This document shows, one piece after another, positions 1 through 5,268 of a DNA stretch of 7,071 nt. The position numbers were made by a program, and so were the translations under genes. The stretch comes from Planctomycetota bacterium (GTDB lineage: Bacteria > Planctomycetota > Planctomycetia > Pirellulales > Pirellulaceae): contig JAEZAS010000131.1 of assembly GCA_023430365.1 (NCBI GenBank), positions 1 through 7,071 on the forward strand, read 5' to 3'. The notes under the pieces are model-generated. The model worked only from the letters and a program-made list of their open reading frames with translations. It was not told where the DNA came from and did not search any database. The first letter of the stretch is position 1. Each line of letters opens with the position of its first letter.

Positions 1-594
1 GCCGAGTACAAGGCGGGGCTGCGACTCGATCACTTGTACTCGCTCGCCCTCGAAGCCTTCCGCCGCTCGCAGGGGCCGGACATGGTCAGCGAGCAAACGG
101 CGGGTGGCAACAGCGTGGTGACGACGCGCATCACGCAAGGAAACACGCGCTACCTGCAAATGGCGATGCGCATCGCCGCCCAGCAGAGCCGGATTCCGAC
201 CGTAACGCTCGTTGAGGAAGAGCCGGGGGACGCCAGCGATGCGAACACGGTCGATGGCGAGGTGGTGACGGCCGACGAATCGCCGGCAACGACCGCCGCT
301 GCGGGCGCCGCCCCCTCGGAAGAGGACTGTTCACCTGAGGCTGCTCAGCAATCCTCGAACGCGAATGCGACCGGCCAACCGTCGGACGCAAACGCCGTCG
401 CGACCGAAAATTCGGACAAGGATGGCGACGCTGCAGTGGGTGCAAGTGACAATTTCGCCGCTGATTTTCTCCCTGTTCACGCGGTGCTCCAGGTCGCGGA
501 AGAAGCCTCGCTCGCCGAGCGACCGTTGACGCGCAAGGAACGAAAACGGCGGGCTCGCTTGCTTGCTCAGAAGCGCCAGGCTGTTCGCAGCTAA
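1..594 (+). CDS. Unrecognised protein, 3' part only (acidic linker, basic C-terminal tail)
   Basis: The reading frame is open from base 1 to a TAA at 592-594, so at least 197 residues are present and the start lies outside the window. I do not recognise a named family. Residues 1-70 look folded and helical, with a LYSLALEAFRRSQ segment and a GNTRYLQMAMRIAAQQSR segment separated by a short Thr/Gly-rich stretch. Residues about 72-153 are a low-complexity linker rich in Ala, Asp, Glu, Ser, Asn and Thr. Residues about 173-195 form a strongly basic tail (RPLTRKERKRRARLLAQKR) that could bind nucleic acid. The two-helix segment with an intervening G-N-x-x-Y-L motif vaguely resembles the C-terminal part of phage small-terminase or helix-turn-helix-like proteins, but any DNA-binding domain would lie upstream and unseen. 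That it is coding is likely from length, GC-rich third positions and a clean end; function is unassigned. Confidence 0.65.
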   Translation, partial: AEYKAGLRLDHLYSLALEAFRRSQGPDMVSEQTAGGNSVVTTRITQGNTRYLQMAMRIAAQQSRIPTVTLVEEEPGDASDANTVDGEVVTADESPATTAAAGAAPSEEDCSPEAAQQSSNANATGQPSDANAVATENSDKDGDAAVGASDNFAADFLPVHAVLQVAEEASLAERPLTRKERKRRARLLAQKRQAVRS

Positions 595-645
595 GCGGCG
601 AACCCGCAGGACGAGTCACGCACGATCAAGAAACGCGAACAGCGA

Positions 646-659
646 CCGCTTGGGAGCGG
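646..659. terminator. Weak hairpin between two convergent genes
   Basis: In the 106-base gap between the plus-strand gene ending at 594 and the minus-strand DUF1559 gene ending at 701, the sequence CCGCT-TGGG-AGCGG can form a 5-bp GC-rich stem with a 4-base loop. No T-run follows on either strand, so it is not a classical intrinsic terminator. Its only support is position: both genes converge on it. The rest of the gap shows nothing I can name. Confidence 0.2.
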
Positions 660-700
660 CCGCCGCTGGATGGTCGTGGACGAAGGGAAACTCGGAGCGC

Positions 701-1750
701 TTAGAAGTCGCCGAGCACCTGGCCGTCGTCGCGGAGCATCAGGTTCAAGAACACGTCCAGCGAAATCGTCTGGCTGATGAACCGGGCCGAGCCGTCGCAG
801 AGGCTCACGCCAACCACGCCGCTGTGGAAGCTGAACGGCTGGGAGGCGTTCGTGTGGTTGATGAACACAAAGCTGCCGGCCGGATTGTCGACGGCGCATT
901 CCCAGGCGGCAGCCGAGTTCGGATCGGTTGACGACGACGGCCCGCTCGGTCCGCCGATGCCGCTGCTTGTGGGAGAGGTTTCGGCGGTCAGGTTGTCGCT
1001 GCGGTAGGCCCGCATCTTCACGCCGTCACCCGCTCCGGCCCAGGCGATGAGGGCCGACTTGCCGGCGACCGGCTTGCGGCGGACGAAGAGCGTCGGCGAG
1101 CCGGCGCACTCGTAGTACATGAGCGTATTGCTGAAGCCGTCGGTGATTTGACCCGCCGTGGCGCCGCGGCGGGTGGGATCGGTGCTCCGCGAGTCGGGCG
1201 GGCTCATCGCGGTGTTGAAGTTCATTTGGGGTTCGCCCGACTGGTACCAGAGCGGATGGCCAACGGGACGCAGGGCGGGAATACGCGGGGTGGTGTAGTC
1301 GGCCGACTGGACCTTGAACGTGCCCGCCGAATCGGTTTGTTCGAAGGAGCGATCGCCGGTCGCGGCGCTCGGGCACTGGAACACTTTGAGCTGGGTGTTC
1401 ATTGCGGCCCTCAACTCGGGGCTCCAACCGGCGGTGAGCTGGCCGTTGAAGCCGTACGGCTGGGAGGGATGTTTGGCGGCCTCGAACATCTCGGCGAGCG
1501 TCACTTGCTCGACGTAGGGAAGGGCCCGCCAGAGGGAACCGGTTCGCGAGTAGGGGAAGTAGCCGTGGGTGTGCTCGAAGGTCATCATCGCCAGAGCGCC
1601 CTGCTTCAGGTTGTTGGCGCAACTGCTGCGGCGGGCGGCTTCGCGGGCGGCCTGCACGGCGGGGAGCAGCAGGGCGACCAGGACGCCGATGATGGCGATG
1701 ACGACGAGCAGTTCGACCAAGGTGAAGGCGGTCCGAAGTTTTCGATTCAT
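701..1750 (-). CDS. DUF1559 prepilin-like protein with H-X9-DG C-terminal motif
   Basis: A 349-residue protein of the planctomycete DUF1559 family: type IV pilin/pseudopilin-like secreted proteins of unknown role, presumably processed by a prepilin peptidase and held at the membrane or exported. Residues 2-8 are a short basic leader, followed by FTLVELLVVIAIIG (9-22) with Glu13 at the expected +5 position, then the hydrophobic helix and the typical LLPAVQAAREAARRSSC stretch (28-44). Family landmarks further on are FQCPS (124-128), ITDGFSNTLMYYE (202-214) and the C-terminal His309-X9-Asp319-Gly320 motif followed by SARFIS. The open frame extends 36 codons upstream to 1858, but I chose the ATG at 1750 because it places the basic leader directly before the prepilin helix. 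No clear Shine-Dalgarno precedes it. Oddity: the residue before the presumed cleavage site is Ala8 rather than the usual Gly. It stands alone, divergent from the kinase gene. Confidence 0.93.
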   Translation of the reverse strand: MNRKLRTAFTLVELLVVIAIIGVLVALLLPAVQAAREAARRSSCANNLKQGALAMMTFEHTHGYFPYSRTGSLWRALPYVEQVTLAEMFEAAKHPSQPYGFNGQLTAGWSPELRAAMNTQLKVFQCPSAATGDRSFEQTDSAGTFKVQSADYTTPRIPALRPVGHPLWYQSGEPQMNFNTAMSPPDSRSTDPTRRGATAGQITDGFSNTLMYYECAGSPTLFVRRKPVAGKSALIAWAGAGDGVKMRAYRSDNLTAETSPTSSGIGGPSGPSSSTDPNSAAAWECAVDNPAGSFVFINHTNASQPFSFHSGVVGVSLCDGSARFISQTISLDVFLNLMLRDDGQVLGDF

Positions 1751-1915
1751 CCGAGTTTTTCTCGCAAAGGGAGGCAAACGGGCGGGAATGAAGGAGCCGG
1801 AATGCGGAGGCCGCAAGGCGAGCAATCCTGGCTGTCGGAGGCCGTCACTAGGCGTCATGGGCCGTGGCTAAGGCGTTTTGGGCGGGTAATTGGGGTTTGG
1901 CGGGTCATGTCGCAA

Positions 1916-1932
1916 TTGAGATTCAGTCTCAA
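1916..1932. promoter_or_regulatory. 17-bp perfect-arm palindrome resembling a Fur box
   Basis: TTGAGATTCAGTCTCAA has perfect 6-bp arms (TTGAGA / TCTCAA) around 5 bases. Its 15-bp core read on the minus strand, TGAGACTGAATCTCA, keeps the 7-1-7 symmetry of the classical Fur site TGATAATnATTATCA and matches 10 of its 14 specified positions, differing mainly where A/T is replaced by G/C. It lies 166 bases upstream of the DUF1559 start and 324 bases upstream of the kinase start, and just downstream of a possible minus-strand -35/-10 pair, so it better suits control of the DUF1559 gene. That a repressor binds here is inference; another dimeric regulator is equally possible. Confidence 0.4.
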
Positions 1933-1944
1933 CTGGATGCAAAC

Positions 1945-1973
1945 AGTTTCGTTCTCTGAGCCGCGTCTGTCAA
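1945..1973 (-). promoter_or_regulatory. Candidate sigma70-like promoter for the DUF1559 gene
   Basis: On the minus strand a perfect TTGACA (1968-1973) is followed after 17 bases by GAAACT (1945-1950), a poor -10 matching 3 of 6 consensus positions. The implied start near 1938 would place the Fur-like palindrome at about +6 to +22, a repressing position, and would leave a leader of nearly 190 bases. The -35 is convincing; the -10 is not. Confidence 0.3.
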
Positions 1974-2088
1974 GGAGTCGGGGGCCGATTTTTCGGGCGG
2001 CGCTCCGCGGAGCGGTTAGCGCTTCCTCGTGGCGAAATCTGAGTGGGCACTCGGTTCGTACCGCGGGCGAGGGGGAAGCTGGGTTTAT

Positions 2089-2108
2089 CTGAATTCTGGC
2101 GAATTCAG
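2089..2108. repeat. 8-bp perfect inverted repeat just upstream of the kinase promoter
   Basis: CTGAATTC (2089-2096) and GAATTCAG (2101-2108) are exact reverse complements separated by TGGC. The repeat ends 7 bases before the candidate -35 of the kinase gene. It is AT-rich in a GC-rich surrounding, and sits outside any proposed transcript, which favours a protein-binding site over an RNA hairpin. The structure itself is certain; the role is inferred. Confidence 0.55.
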
Positions 2109-2115
2109 CTACGTT

Positions 2116-2144
2116 TTGAACTTTGTGGGGCTGCGGGATATTCT
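2116..2144 (+). promoter_or_regulatory. Candidate sigma70-like promoter for the Ser/Thr kinase gene
   Basis: TTGAAC (2116-2121) and TATTCT (2139-2144) each match the consensus at 4 of 6 positions and are separated by an ideal 17 bases. The expected start near 2151 gives a leader of roughly 105 bases to the ATG at 2256, and it lies downstream of the GTG at 2043, supporting the shorter protein. Confidence 0.4.
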
Positions 2145-2255
2145 GGCGTGAGCCTGGACGCCCCTCGGGGCAGGCGACCGTTGGCAGGAACCCGTTTTCG
2201 GATCTGGCCGGCGCTCGGATTTTCTTTTGGGCACCTGGATCGAACGCGGACCGCC

Positions 2256-4127
2256 ATGCCACTCGAACGACTCGGCCCCTTCAAGCTCGAAAAAGTGATT
2301 GGCCGAGGCGGGATGGGGGCCGTCTATGTGGGCGTCCATGAGAAGGACGGCCAGCGGGCGGCGGTCAAAGTGCTTTCGCCTCACCTGTCGGACGATTTCA
2401 ACTTTCGTGAGCGGTTCAAGTCGGAAGTCGAGACGCTCAAGAAGCTGCTCCATCCGAACATCGTCCGGCTGTTCGGCTACGGCGAGGAAGACGGCCACCT
2501 CTATTACGTGATGGAACTCGTCGAAGGGCACAGCCTGCAGGATGAGTTGGCGGCTGGGCGACGGTTTACCTGGCGGGAGGTGGTGCGGATCGGGGTCGAT
2601 GTGGCCAAGGCGCTCAAGCACGCGCACGACCGGGGTGTGATCCATCGCGACCTGAAGCCGGCCAACCTGCTGATCGATGCGAAGGATCACACGAAGCTGA
2701 CCGACTTTGGCATCGCCAAGCTGTACGGCGGCACGAGCATCACGTCGGACGGCGGCGTGATCGGGACGGCCGACTACATGGCGCCCGAGCAGGCTGAGGG
2801 AAAGCAAATCACCAGCCGCTGCGATCTCTATAGCCTCGGCAGCGTGCTGCACGCCCTGCTGACGGGCAAACCGCCGTTCACCGGCAAGACGGTGCTCGAC
2901 GTGATGCAGCAGTTGCGCAGCGAGAAGCCGATTCCCGTGCGGCGGCTTTGCCCGGAGGCGCCGGAGGAACTGGAAACGATCATCCTTCAGCTTCTGGAGA
3001 AAGACCCGCAGAAGCGCATTCCGACAGCCATCGCCTTGGCCAATCGCTTGAAGGCGATGGAACACGCGCTGTCGCTGGAAACGCGAATTGGCCTGACGCC
3101 GGAGGAGGACGAGCTTCGGCTGAGCGAGGACCGGAAGACCAATCCGTCTCGCGGGCCGACGCCGTCGAGCGTGGCGTTTGCCCAGCAGGCAACGGCGGAG
3201 TTGCCCGCCGATGAGGAGTATCGCCTGTCGGGCGAGATGCCGACGATTGTGACCGGGCCGGGGATCGAAAGTCTCTCGCCGGCGCCTGAAGGATCGCTGG
3301 TCGAACTGCCGGCTGCGAGTCCCAGTCGGGCCGCAGGGAACCAAACGGCGCGGAACGACTTGGAGCGGGCCGCCCATTTCACGACGGTGAGCGAGGCGGA
3401 GCTGCGCCATGCGGGGGCTTCGTCCGCGTCGGACGAAGGGGGAGTAGGGCAGTGGATCAAAATCGGGCTGATCTGCTTCGGCGCCATCCTGCTGCTCGGC
3501 GGCGTGGTGTTCTACGCCACGCTCGACCCGTCAGCCGATACGCTCTATGCCCGCGTGCAGCGAGTGGCCGAGGAAGGCGATCCGCAGGAGCTGGTGGCGG
3601 CGGACGGCGACATCACGAGCTTTCTGTCGCTTTATCCGGACGATCCGCGCGGCGAGCAGTTGCGGGGCTATCAGGACGAAATTGAGCTGTATCGCCTGCA
3701 ACGACGCTTCGAGGTGCGGGCCCGGCGAACCAGCCAGGCGGAATTGCTGTCCCCGGTGGAGCGGGCGTATCTCGACGCGCTACGGTTTGCGACGAGTGAT
3801 CCGCTCGAGGCCCAGCAGCGGTTTCAGGCGATCGTGGATGTGTATGGCGGGGCGAAGACGACCGGCGATTCGCTCGTCCAGCGCCGGCTGAACGAGCAGT
3901 GCATCGAGCTGGCGAAGAAGCAGGTCGCTCGGCTGAAGGAGATGACGCCCGAACTGGAGAAAGAGCAGAAGGCGCTGCTGCAAGAGCAACTCGGCCGGGC
4001 GGCGAAGCTGGCCGAAAGCGATCCGGCGGCGGCCCGCGGAATCTGGCAGGGGATTGTGACGCTGTATGGCGACAAGCAATGGGCGGCGGAGCCGGTGCAG
4101 CAGGCTCGCGAGCGGTTGCAGGAGTAA
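2256..4127 (+). CDS. Membrane-anchored Ser/Thr protein kinase (Pkn type) with repeat-containing C-terminal region
   Basis: A 623-residue kinase that should phosphorylate Ser/Thr residues of unknown partners at the cytoplasmic membrane. The kinase domain spans about residues 9-265: glycine loop GRGGMG (16-21), AVK with catalytic Lys38, HRDLKPAN (130-137) with Asp132, DFG (150-152), and APE (176-178). All key residues are present, so it should be active, and Ser161, Thr163, Ser164 and Thr171 in the activation segment are possible phosphosites. A low-complexity juxtamembrane linker (about 280-398) leads to one membrane helix (401-421). The outside region (422-623) contains a helical, charged, coiled-coil-like stretch (about 545-583) and two related SDPxxA...Q-x-IV-x-x-YG units at 514-531 and 588-605, TPR-like in style. 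I chose the ATG at 2256, which directly precedes the kinase core; the frame extends to 2043 without family-like sequence. The Shine-Dalgarno is weak. It appears monocistronic. Confidence 0.95.
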   Translation: MPLERLGPFKLEKVIGRGGMGAVYVGVHEKDGQRAAVKVLSPHLSDDFNFRERFKSEVETLKKLLHPNIVRLFGYGEEDGHLYYVMELVEGHSLQDELAAGRRFTWREVVRIGVDVAKALKHAHDRGVIHRDLKPANLLIDAKDHTKLTDFGIAKLYGGTSITSDGGVIGTADYMAPEQAEGKQITSRCDLYSLGSVLHALLTGKPPFTGKTVLDVMQQLRSEKPIPVRRLCPEAPEELETIILQLLEKDPQKRIPTAIALANRLKAMEHALSLETRIGLTPEEDELRLSEDRKTNPSRGPTPSSVAFAQQATAELPADEEYRLSGEMPTIVTGPGIESLSPAPEGSLVELPAASPSRAAGNQTARNDLERAAHFTTVSEAELRHAGASSASDEGGVGQWIKIGLICFGAILLLGGVVFYATLDPSADTLYARVQRVAEEGDPQELVAADGDITSFLSLYPDDPRGEQLRGYQDEIELYRLQRRFEVRARRTSQAELLSPVERAYLDALRFATSDPLEAQQRFQAIVDVYGGAKTTGDSLVQRRLNEQCIELAKKQVARLKEMTPELEKEQKALLQEQLGRAAKLAESDPAAARGIWQGIVTLYGDKQWAAEPVQQARERLQE

Positions 4128-4141
4128 CGCTGGAGTAACGC
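4121..4141 (+). repeat. Tandem 10-bp duplication spanning the kinase stop codon
   Basis: GGAGTAACGC occurs at 4121-4130 and again at 4132-4141, separated by one T. The first copy contains the kinase's last Glu codon and its TAA stop; the second is non-coding. It directly abuts the 24-bp inverted-repeat element that starts at 4143, which could mean it arose with that element's insertion or by slippage. Confidence 0.6.
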
Positions 4142-4142
4142 G

Positions 4143-4220
4143 AAGGGGTCGGGATCATTTTTCGGCCAAGCCGGGTACCACTTGGTCAACCTCTCAGCCG
4201 AAAAATGATCCCGACCCCTT
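4143..4220. repeat. 78-bp MITE/REP-like element with 24-bp perfect terminal inverted repeats
   Basis: The arms at 4143-4166 and 4197-4220 are exact 24-bp reverse complements, with core GGGGTCGGGATCATTTTT, around a 30-base centre. The centre starts a smaller stem (CCAAG 4166-4170 / CTTGG 4181-4185) and includes the palindrome GGTACC (4174-4179). It begins 15 bases after the kinase stop. Arms of this type with a 'GTCGGGATCATTTTT' core are ones I recall as dispersed repeats, plausibly mobilised by Y1-type (REP-associated tyrosine) transposases, but no transposase gene is in the window. In RNA the long stem would form a very stable hairpin and could also end or protect the kinase transcript. Confidence 0.7.
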
Positions 4221-4245
4221 GGGCTTGACGCTTCTTGCAGTCGCT

Positions 4246-4292
4246 GGACGCAGAGCGTCCGGGTGGGCGTTACGACGCAGAGCGTCGTAACG
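4246..4292. repeat. Pair of related hairpins with a shared GACGCAGAGCGTC core
   Basis: The first hairpin is GGACGC-AGA-GCGTCC (4246-4260), with a 6-bp stem. The second (4268-4292) has 11-bp perfect arms, CGTTACGACGC and GCGTCGTAACG, around the same AGA loop. They share a 13-base core and are separated by 7 bases (GGGTGGG). I recall elements of the form 'CGTT...ACGCAGAGCGT...AACGAG' as widespread dispersed repeats in planctomycete and other bacterial genomes. Compensated stem changes between copies would suggest selection on base pairing. The element ends 44 bases before the cupin start codon and could affect its expression. Confidence 0.7.
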
Positions 4293-4327
4293 AGTGGACG
4301 AGAAGATCTGGCGGTTGGCTTAAGAAC

Positions 4328-4332
4328 GGAGG
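4328..4332 (+). promoter_or_regulatory. Ribosome binding site deciding the cupin start
   Basis: GGAGG is followed after 4 bases by ATG at 4337. This is the only strong Shine-Dalgarno in the window and fixes the start well downstream of the upstream end of the open frame (4235), which would otherwise run through the hairpin repeats. Confidence 0.65.
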
Positions 4333-4336
4333 CGTG

Positions 4337-4666
4337 ATGAGCAGGTACTTTGTTTCGCCGGACGAGTGCTCGCGACGGGACATCTTCCCGGGAGTCGGGA
4401 TTGCCACGATGGCGGGCGAGCAGGTGATGCTCTCGCTGGTGACGTTCGAACCCGGGGCCGTCGTGCAGCCGCACAGCCATCCGCACGAGCAGATCGGCAT
4501 CCTGCTCGAAGGGGAACTGACCTTCACGATCGGCGGCGAGACTCGCACGCTGCGCGCGGGAGAGATGTGGCGGATTCCGGGAGGCGTCGAGCATAGCGCC
4601 GTGGCCGGCAGTGCTCCGGTCAAGGCGCTCGATGTGTTTCAGCCGGTGCGCGAGGACTATCGCTGA
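4337..4666 (+). CDS. Small single-domain cupin protein (Cupin_2-like)
   Basis: A 109-residue protein made of one cupin beta-barrel, presumably cytoplasmic as no signal peptide is seen. Cupin motif 1 is G40-x5-H46-x-H48 followed by PHEQ (49-52) and ending at G59. Motif 2 is G75-x5-P81-x-G83-x2-H86. His46, His48, Glu51 or Gln52, and His86 are the likely metal ligands, so a bound Fe, Mn, Ni or Zn ion is expected. The HSHPHEQ signature and small size match free-standing cupins that act as sugar isomerase-like, dioxygenase-like or ligand-sensing proteins; sequence alone does not fix the substrate. The ATG at 4337 has a good GGAGG 4 bases upstream; the GTG at 4334 is a less likely alternative. It lies directly downstream of two repeat elements and converges with the next gene, the stops being 4 bases apart. 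I see no convincing promoter of its own, so read-through from the kinase is possible. Confidence 0.9.
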   Translation: MSRYFVSPDECSRRDIFPGVGIATMAGEQVMLSLVTFEPGAVVQPHSHPHEQIGILLEGELTFTIGGETRTLRAGEMWRIPGGVEHSAVAGSAPVKALDVFQPVREDYR

Positions 4667-4670
4667 GCGA

Positions 4671-5150
4671 TCAATCGGCCAGCAACTGGGCCTGCTGCTC
4701 CAGGGACGCTGCGGCGCGACGATTCAGCCAGATCACGCCGGCGATGACGACCGCAAAGCTTCCGGCAACCATGGCAAAGGGGATCAGATCGTAGCTCTCG
4801 GTAGGGGCGACGCAGAGGAGTCCGCCCATACCCAGCGGAGCGCAGTACCAGAAGGGAACCAGCCGCAGCAGCCTGGCCTGCGCCTGGAACGCGTCTCGCC
4901 AGAACGTGGTGTCACTGGCGGGGTGGCGTCGCAGCGCCTGGTAGGTGAACGCGTAGGACCAGACGACCCCGATGATCGCTCCCGTGCTGATCAGGACTAG
5001 CAGACAGCCGTAGTAGCGGGGGGCGCCAGGCTCGCTATGGTGCAGCATGGTTGCAAACGCAACGATGACCAGGATCGCCGCGATCGTTTCCTGGATGGCT
5101 CGCTGAAGCGAACCCTTGATGAGCTGGCGGACGAGTTTTTCGTTGCTCAT
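4671..5150 (-). CDS. Small four-helix integral membrane protein of unknown function
   Basis: A 159-residue protein with a basic cytoplasmic-looking N-terminus and four predicted membrane helices at about 21-37, 46-68, 97-115 and 121-142, followed by a short amphipathic tail (NRRAAASLEQQAQLLAD). The layout, with a charged N-terminal segment before helix 1, a basic loop (about 72-97, containing RDAFQAQARLLRLVPFWY) and a final 'LNRRAA..L' segment, resembles small membrane proteins I recall beside ECF sigma factor genes in several phyla. No sigma factor is visible here, so that link is a weak inference. The start ATG at 5150 has AGGGA (5157-5161) 6 bases upstream and a good promoter at 5215-5244. 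It is downstream of, and parallel to, the large membrane protein gene, 118 bases away. Confidence 0.85.
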   Translation of the reverse strand: MSNEKLVRQLIKGSLQRAIQETIAAILVIVAFATMLHHSEPGAPRYYGCLLVLISTGAIIGVVWSYAFTYQALRRHPASDTTFWRDAFQAQARLLRLVPFWYCAPLGMGGLLCVAPTESYDLIPFAMVAGSFAVVIAGVIWLNRRAAASLEQQAQLLAD

Positions 5151-5214
5151 GATCGGTCCCTATGTAGCAGTTGTGAAAAATTCGTTCAGCAACAAGCCAG
5201 GGCAACCGGAAGCC

Positions 5215-5244
5215 ATTCTAGAGCGTCCTGTAGTTGCCTGTCAC
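5215..5244 (-). promoter_or_regulatory. Candidate sigma70-like promoter for the four-helix membrane protein
   Basis: On the minus strand GTGACA (5239-5244, 5 of 6 consensus matches) and TAGAAT (5215-5220, 5 of 6) are 18 bases apart. The start would be near 5208, giving a leader of about 58 bases before the ATG at 5150. It is the best promoter match in the window and suggests that the gene is transcribed independently of the upstream large gene. Confidence 0.5.
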
Positions 5245-5268
5245 GCATTTTTCCGTCGAGAAAGGCCG

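Larger units (their letters stand above)
1751..2255. other. 505-base divergent intergenic region
   Basis: This region separates the minus-strand DUF1559 gene from the plus-strand kinase gene. It holds a Fur-box-like palindrome (1916-1932), candidate promoters for both genes, and an 8-bp inverted repeat (2089-2108). A 9-bp direct repeat CGGAGGCCG occurs at 1805-1813 and 1836-1844; its meaning is unclear. Open frames crossing the region (upstream extension of the kinase frame to 2043, a minus-strand frame at 1855-2262) lack family-like sequence and cover the proposed regulatory sites, so I read it as non-coding. Confidence 0.7.

Noticed and set aside
1751..1858. N-terminal extension of the DUF1559 protein from an ATG at 1858
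   Set aside because: It would put 36 Pro/Arg/Leu-rich residues ahead of the short basic leader, abnormal for a prepilin-type signal.
1148..2092. Plus-strand open frame (314 codons) opposite the DUF1559 gene and its upstream region
   Set aside because: Gly/Arg-rich translation with no family features, antisense to a clear DUF1559 protein and crossing the palindromic site.
2043..2255. N-terminal extension of the kinase from a GTG at 2043
   Set aside because: The 71 extra residues show no conserved features, and a good promoter candidate lies inside this stretch; the ATG at 2256 directly precedes the kinase core.
1855..2262. Minus-strand open frame (135 codons) in the divergent intergenic region
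   Set aside because: Composition is not protein-like, there is no Shine-Dalgarno, and it overlaps the kinase start and both palindromes.
2109..3410. Long minus-strand open frame (433 codons) opposite the kinase gene
   Set aside because: It is the antisense of a kinase domain with every catalytic motif intact; the translation is Arg/Gln/His-rich with no recognisable domain, as expected from a high-GC shadow frame.
4225..4260. TTGACG as a possible -35 of a cupin promoter
   Set aside because: No acceptable -10 lies 16-18 bases downstream; that position is occupied by the GACGCAGAGCGTC hairpin.
4143..4292. CRISPR-like array from the repeated palindromes
   Set aside because: There are only two unrelated repeat types, with no regular spacing, no unique spacers and no cas genes.
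4235..4336. N-terminal extension of the cupin from 4235
   Set aside because: It would translate the hairpin repeats, whereas a GGAGG sits correctly before the ATG at 4337.
3824..4594. Minus-strand open frame across the kinase end, repeats and cupin
   Set aside because: It is antisense to two well-supported genes and runs through both palindromic elements; no protein family features.
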